A stretch of 64,000 bases of DNA. Origin: Exiguobacterium sp. RIT594 (lineage in GTDB: Bacteria; Bacillota; Bacilli; Exiguobacteriales; Exiguobacteriaceae). Positions 48,505 through 57,840 of the stretch are shown here, piece by piece. The stretch lies in the NCBI RefSeq assembly GCF_003339585.1, contig NZ_QPKF01000005.1, positions 62,001-126,000 on the forward strand, in the 5' to 3' direction. A model generated the notes under the pieces. That model did no database searches, had not been told where the DNA came from, and was given only the letters and a program-made list of their open reading frames with translations. The translations under genes and the position numbers were made by a program. Position 1 is the first letter of the stretch. Each line of letters opens with the position of its first letter.

Positions 48505-49350
48505 TTATAAATTCTTCGCTTTGAAGGTGTCGCCGCCTTCAATCGTTCCGTTCTCAAATCCTTTTTGGAACCATCGTTCGCGTTGAGCCGATGTACCGTG
48601 TGTAAAGCTCTCCGGTACGACATACCCTTGCCCTTTTTTCTGCAATGTATCATCTCCGACAGCATTCGCCGCTCCAAGTGCCTCTTCCAAATCGCCTTCT
48701 TCAAGCAGATTTTGTCCTTGTGCATGGTTGGCCCAGACGCCCGCATAGTAATCCGCCTGTAATTCAAAGCGGACCAGGTATTTGTTGAACTTTTCTTCGC
48801 TCATCTTTTGACGAAGCGGCATGATTTCGTCTGATGTCCCGAGCAACGTCTGGACATGGTGCCCGACTTCATGGGCAATGACATACGCCATCGCGAAGTC
48901 TCCCGGTGCCCCGTATTTATTTTGTAACTCATCATAAAAACTAAGATCGATGTATAATTTCTGATCACCCGGACAATAAAACGGTCCAACCGACTTTCCG
49001 GCTTGTCCACACGCTGAACTGACCTGATCGGTATATAAAACGAGTGTCGGTTCTTTATATGTCATACCGTCCTGTTTAAATTCCTTCGTCCAGACTTTTT
49101 CCGTATCCGCTAACACGACGGATACAAAATCAGCCGCTTCTTTTTCTTTGGCGGTTTCCTGGTACTCACCTTGACTGTCGCCTTGTGAACCGGAGAGTCC
49201 CCCGAGGATATCGGCCGGATTCCCGCCCATCAACGTGACGACAATTAAAATGATGATCCCGAGTCCGCCTCCGATCCCGGCCACTCCTTTACCACCCATC
49301 CCCCGCCGATCTTCGACGTTCGAACTTCTTTCTCTACCTTTCCATTTCAT
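48505..49350 (-). CDS. Membrane-anchored neutral zinc metallopeptidase (PF04228, YpfJ-like)
   Basis: A 281-residue protein with an N-terminal basic, Gly-rich cytoplasmic head, one helix (GLGIIILIVVTLMG), and an extracytoplasmic zincin domain. YVIAHEVGHHVQ is the HExxH zinc motif, and FELQADYYAGVWA contains the third-ligand region typical of the family. Substrate unknown. Its start after AGGAGGAACTGTG at 49350 is well supported. Confidence 0.9.
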   Translation of the reverse strand: MKWKGRERSSNVEDRRGMGGKGVAGIGGGLGIIILIVVTLMGGNPADILGGLSGSQGDSQGEYQETAKEKEAADFVSVVLADTEKVWTKEFKQDGMTYKEPTLVLYTDQVSSACGQAGKSVGPFYCPGDQKLYIDLSFYDELQNKYGAPGDFAMAYVIAHEVGHHVQTLLGTSDEIMPLRQKMSEEKFNKYLVRFELQADYYAGVWANHAQGQNLLEEGDLEEALGAANAVGDDTLQKKGQGYVVPESFTHGTSAQRERWFQKGFENGTIEGGDTFKAKNL

Positions 49351-49458
49351 ATCACAGTTCCTCCTACAAGTCTCAATGCCCTTCTATACCCCATATCGTG
49401 TCTGTTTAGCCGTGATTTCCTATTTTAAAATTTAATTTTATTTTAAGTATCTTGAAGC

Positions 49459-49486
49459 TAAACAATCTTATTTTCCCGACCGATAG
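49459..49486 (+). promoter_or_regulatory. Sigma-D (flagellar) type promoter of the chemotaxis receptor gene
   Basis: TAAA at 49459-49462, a 16-base spacer, then ACCGATAG (49479-49486), close to the sigma-D consensus TAAA-N15/16-GCCGATAT. It lies 71 bases before the MCP start codon and fits a motility-class gene. Confidence 0.7.
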
Positions 49487-49556
49487 TGGTATACGTTTAA
49501 CATGTTTACTCGTGATTTGTTTCACTTTTTAATAGAAAATGGGGGAATTTTATTTT

Positions 49557-51083
49557 ATGAAACGTCAAAATCAGCTTATGCTTTGGATCAGTTTTCTTGT
49601 CGTCTGTTTATCGTTGATCATCCATGGTTTGCACCGGTTCACTAACTTTGCACAAGGTTACCAAATCATTCACGGAAACGTGGCAGCCGCTTCACCGACG
49701 GTACTTGTCTGGATTGCTTTATTACCGTTCGTCTGCTGGATCGCTTCTGCCGGTCTTTACCGGATTCGGCCAAACAGTCCATCCGTTGCCCTTCTTTTGA
49801 CGTTGACGTTAACGTTTTCCAGTATGTCGATCATCGCCGGCGGGAACGGACTGGTCGAGTATCATTTCTCGATTTTCATGGTTCTCGCTCTGATTGCTTA
49901 TTTCCGCCGGATTGACTTGATTCTCGTCAGCACTATCCTGTTTGCCGTCCAACATTTCGCCGGCTTCTTTTTTGCTCCGTCCCTGATTTGCGGAACAACC
50001 GGGTATCCGTTCAGCATCCTGATGATTCATGCGGTCTTCCTGATTTTGACGAGCGCGGCTTTGATGATCCAGATTGCCGTACAAAATCAGGAGCGATCCA
50101 TCTCCTTGAAACGAGAAACGGAAGCCACGACACTGATCACGAATGTCAGTCATCAAATCGAAGCACTTGTCGGTAATTTAAAAACGAATACAAAACACCT
50201 GCAACAGGCAGCTGTCCAGTCCGTCGAAGCAACGAACCAGATCGCGACGGCAATCGCACCAATCGTTCAGTCCGCTGACGGTCAGCATCAATCGATGCAA
50301 CAAGGAACGGATCAATTGCACCAGGTCAATACGTCCATCGCATCGATCCAATCGAAAATGGCACAAACCGTCACGACGACGGAACATATGACGAAACGCG
50401 CGTTGACCGGAAACGAGGAGATGAACCTGATGGACCGCCGCGTCGAAGAGATGGTCGAATCGACGAACGGTCTGCATACTTCCGTCACGGCAATGGCCAG
50501 CCGGTCGGATAAGATTCAAAAAATCCTCGCCAGTCTGGAAGCCATTGCCGGCCAAACGAATCTATTGGCTTTGAATGCTGCGATTGAAGCGGCACGTGCC
50601 GGGGATGCCGGCCGGGGGTTTGCCGTCGTCGCAACGGAAGTCGGGCATCTCGCTGTTCAGTCCCGCAGTTATGCAAACGAAGTAACGGAAGTCTTACAGG
50701 CCCTGATTGCCGATACCGATCAAATCAAAACGACCGCTGCCGGTTATACGAAAACATTGGCTGAAAATCAGGAAATGACGAGCCGTGTCCGTCAGACATT
50801 TTCTGATATCACGCAACTCGTACAGGAAGTCGAACAAAGTATCAGCTCGATTCAAACCGCCCGTCACGGGGTCGGTGTCCAGATGCTCGACATCGAACAG
50901 CGGATGGAGACGACGCGAACCGCTTCCCTCGAAGTCCGCCATGGTATTGAATCGACTGCCGTTTCACTCGAACAACAAACGACCGTCCAGCATGAATTTG
51001 AAACGATGACGGAATCGCTCAGTACAATGACCGTTTCCCTTGAGCAGCTTGTCGATGAATTAACTCAACATGTGGACCGCTAA
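49557..51083 (+). CDS. Methyl-accepting chemotaxis protein without an external ligand domain
   Basis: A 508-residue receptor. The first 190 residues form six hydrophobic helices with almost no extracytoplasmic loop, including [17 protein letters not shown] and [11 protein letters not shown] with conserved-looking His residues. The signalling domain follows, with the tip [19 protein letters not shown]. It should sense something in or at the membrane. The ATG at 49557 is preferred; a frame from 49539 adds six residues upstream of the GGGGGA site. Confidence 0.9.
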   Translation: MKRQNQLMLWISFLVVCLSLIIHGLHRFTNFAQGYQIIHGNVAAASPTVLVWIALLPFVCWIASAGLYRIRPNSPSVALLLTLTLTFSSMSIIAGGNGLVEYHFSIFMVLALIAYFRRIDLILVSTILFAVQHFAGFFFAPSLICGTTGYPFSILMIHAVFLILTSAALMIQIAVQNQERSISLKRETEATTLITNVSHQIEALVGNLKTNTKHLQQAAVQSVEATNQIATAIAPIVQSADGQHQSMQQGTDQLHQVNTSIASIQSKMAQTVTTTEHMTKRALTGNEEMNLMDRRVEEMVESTNGLHTSVTAMASRSDKIQKILASLEAIAGQTNLLALNAAIEAARAGDAGRGFAVVATEVGHLAVQSRSYANEVTEVLQALIADTDQIKTTAAGYTKTLAENQEMTSRVRQTFSDITQLVQEVEQSISSIQTARHGVGVQMLDIEQRMETTRTASLEVRHGIESTAVSLEQQTTVQHEFETMTESLSTMTVSLEQLVDELTQHVDR

Positions 51084-51086
51084 ACT

Positions 51087-51121
51087 AAAAGTTCCTCCCT
51101 TAATCGGCAGGAACTTTTTTT
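51087..51121 (+). terminator. Terminator of the MCP gene
   Basis: AAAAGTTCCT / AGGAACTTTT stem followed by T-run. Confidence 0.85.
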
Positions 51122-51195
51122 GATTCTTCCGAGGAGTTCTTCCCTCCCGTCTCGAATAGACATACAAAAGAAATTCAGTAAAGGAGACGAGTCGA

Positions 51196-52230
51196 ATGCG
51201 CAAGTCTTTACTGTTTCTGACCTCATCCGATATCCAACATCCTGACGCTGACTTTTCACATCACCTCTTGCACGAACTTTTTAAGCGAATCACGGATGAA
51301 TACAACGTGACATGCTTGACTCCGGCATTTTTTGGCGGACGTGACATCGAATCAATCGACGGTGTAACGTACATCCGGCGTGGTAGTACGCTCAGCTTCT
51401 CTTGGCATGCCTTGCACTATATCCAGTCCTATTCCCCTGCACTGATTCTCTTGTCCAATGTTCCCTTGCTTGAATTTATGTGCCGATACAGCACAATCCC
51501 ATCTGCCCGAATCCTTGTCAATATGCCGACTTGTCAGGCGACATCGTCATTTTCTGATCCATGTCTTGTTTTCCATCCGTCCGTCCTGATGACGTTAAAC
51601 AAACACGGGTATCATCAAGCAGTCCGTCTTCCGGAAGGACTCGATTTGCTTTTCCCTGAGTCGACTTGGCTCGAAAAAGAAAAACGACCGACGTTTGTTT
51701 ACGTCAGCCGTCCCTCTCAACCAAAAGAATTATTTGATGTCTGCCAAGCCTTCATCGCCTCGAAACAAGAATTTCAAACGGTTCAACTCTGGATCATCGG
51801 ACATTGTCCAATCCGATTCGATGCGTCGATTCCAGCAGCCATGCAACAAAGCATTCACTACTTCGGCGATATCGAACCTGTCGAGCGTAACCGTCATATC
51901 AGCCGGGCAACGGCCTTACTCGTTCCGTCCCATGAAGATAACTGGGGAATGATTGTCTATGAAGCAGCACGCGTCGGCACACCGGCGATTGTCTATGACA
52001 CCCCCGGTCTGTGTGACGCTGTCCAGTATGGCATGACCGGTTATTTAGCTAAAGCCAATCATCCCGGTGCTTTGGCGGCAGAAATGCGCTCCTGTCTGCT
52101 CGACGAGACCACATATCAGATGTTGCGCTATGCCGCGCATCAATTCTCGACCACAAAACGTCTCCATGATCTTGAACCGACTTTTCGTGACTGGTTGCGT
52201 ATCAACACATCTGATGTTACAGCAGATTGA
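51196..52230 (+). CDS. Glycosyltransferase (GT4-like)
   Basis: A 344-residue GT-B fold glycosyltransferase. The donor-binding EDNWGMIVYEAARVGTPAIVYDTPGL (about residues 240-265) carries the group 1 E-x7-E-like signature, with SRATALLVPS before it. The acceptor and sugar are unknown; it could decorate a wall or surface polymer. AAAGGAGAC precedes the ATG. Its last 14 bases overlap the end of the convergent peroxiredoxin gene. Confidence 0.85.
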   Translation: MRKSLLFLTSSDIQHPDADFSHHLLHELFKRITDEYNVTCLTPAFFGGRDIESIDGVTYIRRGSTLSFSWHALHYIQSYSPALILLSNVPLLEFMCRYSTIPSARILVNMPTCQATSSFSDPCLVFHPSVLMTLNKHGYHQAVRLPEGLDLLFPESTWLEKEKRPTFVYVSRPSQPKELFDVCQAFIASKQEFQTVQLWIIGHCPIRFDASIPAAMQQSIHYFGDIEPVERNRHISRATALLVPSHEDNWGMIVYEAARVGTPAIVYDTPGLCDAVQYGMTGYLAKANHPGALAAEMRSCLLDETTYQMLRYAAHQFSTTKRLHDLEPTFRDWLRINTSDVTAD

Positions 52231-52852
52231 TGACAGACAAAGGATTCGTCCGTTTCGTATAGTCGTCCGGGACGTCCGCAAAAGTAATCTGTCCGGACGG
52301 CTGAATGATGAACGTCGCCGGTTTCGGCAATTGCCAGTCTTCATTGCCGTTATGTCCGGCAACATCGAGTCCGGATGCTTTGTACACGTCAATTAAATAA
52401 TCGGGCATATCGAACACCAAATCGAACTGACGGGCGACGACGTTATCGACATCACTCAACACCTGAAAGGCCAGGTCATTTTTTTCCTGTGTCGAGAGCG
52501 AGTGATCCGGTGTTTCCGGACTGATCGCCACAAGCGTCGCTCCTTTTGCCTCAATTTTTTCTAATTCCCGTTGGTAGGCCCGGAGCTCCAGATTACAATA
52601 CGGGCACCAGCCGCCGCGATAAAACGTCACGATGACGGGACCGTTCTGCAACAGTTTTTCAAGAGAAACGGATTGACCGGATGCTTTCGGTAACGTAAAA
52701 CGGGGTACTTCGTCTCCGACAGCCAATCCTTTAGCGCCGTCTGATGCGGCTAACTCGTTTGTTGCTTGTGCCATCAAGCGTTGTTTTTCCTCGGGTGCTT
52801 TTTGACGGAACTGCTCCTGATACGCGCGGATTTCTTCTAATAGTGTTGACAT
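52217..52852 (-). CDS. AhpC/TSA-type peroxiredoxin-like protein
   Basis: A 211-residue thioredoxin-fold protein. VIVTFYRGGWCPYCNLELRAYQ contains a CxxC active site typical of the peroxiredoxin-like AhpC/TSA subgroup, which reduces peroxides or thiols. ATG at 52852 (MSTLLEEIRAYQ); an upstream TTG-type frame adds ten residues. It ends by overlapping the GT4 gene by 14 bases in a convergent arrangement with no terminator between. Confidence 0.88.
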   Translation of the reverse strand: MSTLLEEIRAYQEQFRQKAPEEKQRLMAQATNELAASDGAKGLAVGDEVPRFTLPKASGQSVSLEKLLQNGPVIVTFYRGGWCPYCNLELRAYQRELEKIEAKGATLVAISPETPDHSLSTQEKNDLAFQVLSDVDNVVARQFDLVFDMPDYLIDVYKASGLDVAGHNGNEDWQLPKPATFIIQPSGQITFADVPDDYTKRTNPLSVINLL

Positions 52853-52906
52853 GACTTTCCCTCCCTGCTTTCGTCCTAGCATAGCAGGGAGGGGAAAATC
52901 TGTCCG

Positions 52907-53959
52907 TCATTTTGCTCCGTCCGGCTTCTTACGGAATTTCTTAAGGAAGCCCATCAGACTTTCCGGTGTCAGTTCCAATTTATTTTCGTAAGCGTATTTC
53001 GTCCCGTATCCGAGGGCGAGTGTTGCCGTTGAAGCGACGCCGGCTCCGATGACCGCTCCGTATCCCGGAACCATCTTCGCCAGTTGCCGGAATGCTGTTT
53101 TGCCGGAGTTCCCGACAATCGTCACGACCAGCAATTCCTTCGCACTTTCCTTCGACAGATTCCGCTCGTACAAGTTCGACAGTTTCAGCATCAGTCCGAT
53201 TTGAATCGATGTCAACGGAATGATGTCAGCTCCCGGAAATGGCACCGCTCCGATTGCCCCGGCGGCCGTCCCTGCTCCGACGATCCAGTTGTTCGCGATT
53301 TTTCCCCGCAACGCCGGATCGATCTCGCGAACAAACAGATTATCCTTGTTGAACTTTTTTAGGATGTCGAGCACCTCACGCCGCAAACGGTCAATGTTCG
53401 TCCCGTCCAGCGCTGAGACCGGTACGACTTTTGGTCCGGGTAACTTCGACTCGATATGCGACAGAATCGTCGTGAGGTCATTCGTCGCATCGATTTTTGT
53501 GACGACGATAACGATGTTTTTATTGTGGGCATAAATCTTCTTGAAGTTTTTTGTCTCTGTTTCCGATAAGACGGTACCGGCAGCGTTTAAGAAGTAGAGG
53601 ATGACGTCCGCGCTTTGGTAAAACTTCCACGTCGTATCCGAGTTCAGGCTGTTTGCATCATTTAATCCCGGCGTATCGACGAAGACGACCTTGTCTTCCG
53701 GATGTTGCCGGATTTGATCGATCCTTGTCGTTTCCCCCGGTTTTGCTCCGACGGTCGCGACTTCCCGGCCGAGGATCGCATTCAACGTCGAGGATTTGCC
53801 CGCATTGACGTCCCCGATCAGCGCAACGGTCACTTCCTGTTCGAGTGACTGGTTAAAGTCGCGGCGTTCCGACTCAAACGACTGGTCAAACACTTCTTCG
53901 AGTTTTCGTTTGCGTTTCTGTTCATTGGTCTCAAGACCTTCTCCAAAAAAATCATCCAT
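52907..53959 (-). CDS. Era-like GTPase with C-terminal DUF697/YcjF domain
   Basis: A 350-residue GTPase. G1 is GDVNAGKSST, G3 DTPGLND, G4 TKID and G5 SALDG. The C-terminal part (about 215-330) has the hydrophobic GAIGAVPFPGADIIPLTSIQIGLMLKLS of DUF697/YcjF proteins, probably a membrane-associated helical domain. Family members look like small dynamin-type or ribosome/membrane stress GTPases, but function is unproven. GAGGGAT precedes the ATG at 53959. Confidence 0.87.
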   Translation of the reverse strand: MDDFFGEGLETNEQKRKRKLEEVFDQSFESERRDFNQSLEQEVTVALIGDVNAGKSSTLNAILGREVATVGAKPGETTRIDQIRQHPEDKVVFVDTPGLNDANSLNSDTTWKFYQSADVILYFLNAAGTVLSETETKNFKKIYAHNKNIVIVVTKIDATNDLTTILSHIESKLPGPKVVPVSALDGTNIDRLRREVLDILKKFNKDNLFVREIDPALRGKIANNWIVGAGTAAGAIGAVPFPGADIIPLTSIQIGLMLKLSNLYERNLSKESAKELLVVTIVGNSGKTAFRQLAKMVPGYGAVIGAGVASTATLALGYGTKYAYENKLELTPESLMGFLKKFRKKPDGAK

Positions 53960-54090
53960 GATTATCCCTCCTGAAAATACCTGCTGTCGGTCTTTTCCCG
54001 TTCTCCATTGAAATCATCCTTTAAAAGAAGGTCTATTTTCATCCATTGGTGAATATTACCAATAACTACTTACGAGATGAGGATTTGATC

Positions 54091-54648
54091 ATGAAAACAT
54101 ACAGCGTCTTTTTACTGACGGCTACCTTCTTATTGAGTGGCTGCACATCACCAACAAGTGACACGTTGACCGTATCTTCCATTAAATTAAAAGCCGGTGA
54201 AAAAGTTTTTGCGGAAATCAATGATCAAGATATCGCTGCTTATCACTTAAAAGGTAAGCTGAACAAAAACTATCTGTTAAAAGGTGTCGAATATTTGCCG
54301 AACCACAAAGAACGGACACTCTTTTCCATGGAAATTGAATCAAAGAAATACGATTCGACACTCCGAGTCCTTCAATCCTCTTCAGCGAAATACATTCACT
54401 TTGGCGCGAATCTAGAGGGCGGAAGTATTCGTGCCCATGAAGCGTTAAAACAAAAACCAGTTGCCTTCAGTACTACGGGCCCTAGCTCGAACTTCACGTT
54501 GAGTAATTATGACGTGCTGTTGCTTCGTCATGTATCAACAAGTGGTAAAATCGAGACGCATTCACTCGAAGATATCTATGGTCCTGAGGATATTGATGTG
54601 AAGAAGGACGAACAGATTTTTGCGCTTGTTTTAACAGCAAGTGAATGA
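54091..54648 (+). CDS. Unrecognised lipoprotein
   Basis: A 185-residue protein whose first 20 residues MKTYSVFLLTATFLLSGC form a lipoprotein signal with lipobox LSGC. The mature part is beta-rich and has no family that I recognise. The ATG at 54091 follows GATGAGGA and is preferred over a frame from 54046. It stands alone with a terminator downstream. Lower GC and more AT-rich codons than its neighbours hint at a different history, but this is only an impression. Confidence 0.72.
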   Translation: MKTYSVFLLTATFLLSGCTSPTSDTLTVSSIKLKAGEKVFAEINDQDIAAYHLKGKLNKNYLLKGVEYLPNHKERTLFSMEIESKKYDSTLRVLQSSSAKYIHFGANLEGGSIRAHEALKQKPVAFSTTGPSSNFTLSNYDVLLLRHVSTSGKIETHSLEDIYGPEDIDVKKDEQIFALVLTASE

Positions 54649-54666
54649 CTTTAATTTTTAAGACAC

Positions 54667-54706
54667 AAAGGGGAGGCGGACACTAACATCCATCTCCCCT
54701 TTTCAT
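54667..54706. terminator. Terminator between lipoprotein and acetyltransferase genes
   Basis: AAGGGGAG / CTCCCCTT stem with a longer loop, followed by TTTC; between two convergent genes. Confidence 0.65.
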
Positions 54707-54721
54707 ATAATTCGCTTCGTT

Positions 54722-55204
54722 TTAAATCTGACTTCTGCGTTCCAGTAAAATCGTATCCCGCCAGACGCCGGCCAATTGCCCGATTCGTTCGCGCCGACCG
54801 ACTTCCCTGAACTCAAACCGCTGGTGTAGCTTCAGACTCGCCGTGTTTTCCGGAAAGATTTGCGAGTGCAACGTCCAGATCCCAGCCGCTTCACTCGCTT
54901 CGATGACAGCATGCATCAATGCGGTGCCGATTCCTTTGCCACGGGCATCTTCGTCAATATAAAGACTGACTTCCGCCACCCCCTGATAGGCGGGAATCGA
55001 CGAAAACGGACTGATGGCGACCCATCCGAGTACCTTTCCGTCTTCTTCCGCCACCAGTCGGCTGTGCGGATGATGATGGGCATCCCAGTAGTCAAACGGC
55101 GGTACTTCTGTTCGAAACGTTGCATTCTGCGTCTTTATCCCCTGTTGGTAAATCCGACTGACTTCCGGATAATCGGTTGCGGTCATTGCCCGTATATGCA
55201 TCAT
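54722..55204 (-). CDS. GNAT acetyltransferase (phosphinothricin/methionine-type)
   Basis: A 160-residue GNAT enzyme. EVSLYIDEDARGKGIGTALMHAVI is the acetyl-CoA pyrophosphate loop and helix. IFPENTASLKLHQRFEFREVGRRERIG matches the PAT/MddA (YncA) branch that acetylates phosphinothricin-like amino acids. The ATG at 55204 follows AAGGAGTGGG at good spacing; a TTG start at 55222 adds six residues. Confidence 0.85.
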   Translation of the reverse strand: MMHIRAMTATDYPEVSRIYQQGIKTQNATFRTEVPPFDYWDAHHHPHSRLVAEEDGKVLGWVAISPFSSIPAYQGVAEVSLYIDEDARGKGIGTALMHAVIEASEAAGIWTLHSQIFPENTASLKLHQRFEFREVGRRERIGQLAGVWRDTILLERRSQI

Positions 55205-55264
55205 GTCCCACTCCTTGTTCAATCGTCATCCGTTTGGAGTTCGACATCCGGTCCGGTTTTCCTG

Positions 55265-56626
55265 TTAGTTGACCGTAAACGGAATCGGTTGTAATTCAAG
55301 TGGTGTATTGACGACGGTATTGCTGTAGCCGGTTTCGAGATAATATTCTTCCCGTGTGTGTTCGGATGGTCCCGGCAACTGGAACGTCGACCGGAACGTC
55401 TGTTTTTCGGCATCGAGAACCGTGACTTTTGCTTTAATATCCTGACCGTCTGATGGTTCTGTTCCCTTCAGCAAATACATCGAGTTACGGATAGCAAGCT
55501 TCGTATCAAATTGGGACGAGCTGGAATTCGTCGAAAATTCAACCATGACTTGCTCCGGTGTTGTGTCAATTGACGTGATGGTCATTTCGAGCGGATGCGT
55601 TTCCGACTGTTGACGGTACGGCAACGGCTCGGTTAACGGAATCGGTTGTGTCTCTAGATCAATTCGTAAAGAAGGCTGCAACAGATAGCTCCCTTTTGGA
55701 ATGACATAGTTCCCGAGGATTAACCGTGACTGCTCGATGGCCTCCGTTCCAGTTTTCGTCCGTTTAACGGACTGAGTCGACCATGTCCAGTTGCGGATGA
55801 TTTCCTTGCCGGATGAATCAAGCAACGTCAGCTCGACACGGGCACGTTCTTTTTTCGGCGAGCGTGTTATATAGTCGAACGAGGTGCTGCCTTTGCCCTG
55901 AATCAACTTATCCAATGTGACTTCCGTTTGATAGGTTGGATTTTTGACCGTTGTGCCATAGACTTGTTCTTTGACAGGAAGCCGCTTAACCGGGACGTTA
56001 AACGCCCAGTTTCCATTGACGCCAAATACGTCCGTCAACACGATCGGAATCTGGATTGTATCTTGCAATTTGGTTTCACCGAGCGTGTATTCAATTCGTC
56101 CTTGCCAAATACCGTTTACCTGCTTGAACTGAACCACTTCTTTCGTCTCTGTCCCGGCAAACCGTTTATCGCCTTTGAACAGTTCATATAATCCTGACCG
56201 CGCTTCCGCTTTCACATCCGGGACGCCGGTCGCTGTCAGATTCATACCGATGGTTGCTCCGTCGTAGTAGGCATCGATGACTTGGATGTCGATCCCGTTG
56301 TCACTTGCGACTTGATTGACTTTGGTCGCAAGTTGCTTCTGACTAATTGCGGTACCGGTGTTTTCCTGTTCGAGGAACGGTCGGTACATCTGACCGAGTA
56401 ATGGAACTTTTGCCATCGCCGTCGCAAAGGATGGAACGACGAATGTCGATGTGATCAACAGTGATGCCGCCAGTCCCGTCGAGACAACTAGGCGTCGCAG
56501 ACGTTTCGGTCGTTTGATTTGTTGATCCCGCTTTCCCTGCTCCATTCCTTGGCGAATCCGCTCCTGTAAGGCGGCCTGCGGTACAGGAATCTGTTGATAG
56601 TCATTTTGAAGATTGTGCTTCGACAT
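55265..56626 (-). CDS. DUF4179-type anti-sigma factor
   Basis: A 453-residue membrane protein: a basic N-terminal cytoplasmic segment (about 50 residues) with LQERIRQGMEQGKRDQQIKRPKRLRR, one helix (LVVSTGLAASLLITSTFVVPSFATA), and a large extracytoplasmic sensor domain. This is the DUF4179 architecture found paired with ECF sigma factors. The gene overlaps the sigma gene by 26 bases, so the two are coupled. It should hold the sigma factor at the membrane until an envelope signal arrives. Confidence 0.88.
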   Translation of the reverse strand: MSKHNLQNDYQQIPVPQAALQERIRQGMEQGKRDQQIKRPKRLRRLVVSTGLAASLLITSTFVVPSFATAMAKVPLLGQMYRPFLEQENTGTAISQKQLATKVNQVASDNGIDIQVIDAYYDGATIGMNLTATGVPDVKAEARSGLYELFKGDKRFAGTETKEVVQFKQVNGIWQGRIEYTLGETKLQDTIQIPIVLTDVFGVNGNWAFNVPVKRLPVKEQVYGTTVKNPTYQTEVTLDKLIQGKGSTSFDYITRSPKKERARVELTLLDSSGKEIIRNWTWSTQSVKRTKTGTEAIEQSRLILGNYVIPKGSYLLQPSLRIDLETQPIPLTEPLPYRQQSETHPLEMTITSIDTTPEQVMVEFSTNSSSSQFDTKLAIRNSMYLLKGTEPSDGQDIKAKVTVLDAEKQTFRSTFQLPGPSEHTREEYYLETGYSNTVVNTPLELQPIPFTVN

Positions 56627-57140
56627 AATCAAGCCCTCCCAACTGTTTCTTCAATTCTTCCCGGCCCCGTTTGAGATACGTCTTGACCGTATTCAGGGTG
56701 ATACCGATAAAAGAAGCAATCTCCTTCATCGGGACATCGTGAAAATAAAAGAGCACTAAAACATCCCGGTATTCTTTTCGCAGGTGCGACAACGCTTCAA
56801 TCAAGTCCAAATGTTCTTCCCGCGAAGATTCCTTCAGCGGAATCTGTTCAATGAGATCCGTTGCCGCTGTCTGTTGGTTCAGAACACGGTAACAGTTCCG
56901 GATCAGGATTTTCGTCAGCCAGGTCACGAAGTATTTCGGTTCCTTGACTTGTCCGATAGAAATGAACGCTTTATAGACCGTTTCCTGGACGACGTCGAGC
57001 GCATCCTGTTCGTTTTTGACATAGACATAGGCCGTCCGGTAGAGCTGTTCACTATGTAGGAGAATCAATTGTTCAAAGGCTGCCTCGTCCTGTTTGATGG
57101 CACGCTGGACAAGCTCCGTGTGCTCTGTTCGTAAGTCCAA
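56601..57140 (-). CDS. ECF-type RNA polymerase sigma factor
   Basis: A 179-residue sigma-70 family ECF protein. Region 2 (AFEQLILLHSEQLYRTAYVYVKNEQDALDVVQETVYKAF) and region 4 (YRDVLVLFYFHDVPMKEIASFIGITLNTVKTYLKRGREEL) are both present. It starts with TTG at 57140 behind AGGAGGGG. An ECF-type promoter upstream (57167-57192) suggests autoregulation. Expected control is by the DUF4179 anti-sigma downstream. Confidence 0.92.
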   Translation of the reverse strand: MDLRTEHTELVQRAIKQDEAAFEQLILLHSEQLYRTAYVYVKNEQDALDVVQETVYKAFISIGQVKEPKYFVTWLTKILIRNCYRVLNQQTAATDLIEQIPLKESSREEHLDLIEALSHLRKEYRDVLVLFYFHDVPMKEIASFIGITLNTVKTYLKRGREELKKQLGGLDYVEAQSSK

Positions 57141-57166
57141 ATCCGTCCCCTCCTTTTACTCATTAG

Positions 57167-57192
57167 AGCGTCGAATGTATGAAAAGGTTTCA
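57167..57192 (-). promoter_or_regulatory. ECF-type autoregulatory promoter
   Basis: Minus strand TGAAAC (57187-57192), 16 bases including a CTTTT tract, then CGCT (57167-57170). TGAAAC with a T/C-rich extension and a CG-containing -10 is the form used by Bacillus ECF factors. It lies 26 bases upstream of the sigma gene TTG. Confidence 0.65.
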
Positions 57193-57210
57193 AAAAATAT
57201 CCATTCCACT

Positions 57211-57241
57211 AAAAAAGACCTTAGCGAGGCTAAGATCTTAC
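57211..57241 (-). terminator. Terminator of the GNAT gene at 57245
   Basis: Minus-strand AAGATCTTAGC / GCTAAGGTCTT stem followed by TTTTT. Confidence 0.85.
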
Positions 57242-57244
57242 TGC

Positions 57245-57685
57245 TTAAAACGTGTACCGGACCGCCATCTCTTTGCCGAACCGGTCCCCGTGATTGGTAA
57301 ATCCTAACCGTTCATACAGACGGTGCGTCGCTTGATTGTCCGGATGGTAACCGACGACGATGCACGTCGCTTCCGGAAGCTGTTGCATTTCCTCGAGCAA
57401 TAACCGCATCGCTTTCCGGCCGATGCCCGAACCTTGATGGCGCCGGTCAATCATCAACCGGTAAATCCAGTAGCCGTCCAGTTCTTCCCGTTCCGAATTG
57501 TACATCAAAAATCCGGTTAACTCATCTGCTGCATAAATCGCCCGCATGACGAGCGTCGGCTCAAAACCGGCCTGAGCAATCGAGTAAACGTTCGGTTCTA
57601 AAAATCCCTGTTGTTCTGTTGTTAATTCGAGTGCACAACAGGCTTCCCAGTTCTCGTTCGTGACTGGTCGTAATTCAATCTGCAT
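57245..57685 (-). CDS. GNAT acetyltransferase (BltD/SpeG-like)
   Basis: A 146-residue GNAT. IYRLMIDRRHQGSGIGRKAMRLLLEEM holds the acetyl-CoA binding R-x-x-G-x-G/A loop. The sequence near FLMYNSEREELDGYWIYRLMI resembles spermine/spermidine N-acetyltransferases (BltD, PaiA). Substrate not determined. The ATG at 57685 follows GGGGGA; a second ATG two codons upstream at 57691 overlaps that site. Confidence 0.83.
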   Translation of the reverse strand: MQIELRPVTNENWEACCALELTTEQQGFLEPNVYSIAQAGFEPTLVMRAIYAADELTGFLMYNSEREELDGYWIYRLMIDRRHQGSGIGRKAMRLLLEEMQQLPEATCIVVGYHPDNQATHRLYERLGFTNHGDRFGKEMAVRYTF

Positions 57686-57840
57686 ATCCATTCCCCCGTT
57701 TTTTAGAAAACGAGTTACGCATCGTACCCCGTTTCCTGTTTTGTTTGCGTCATGTTCACCATGATCGCCCCCTTTCGTGATCTTTTCATTATTATCGGAT
57801 GGTATCCAGGATATGTTAAATCCATCTCATGACTTCGATT

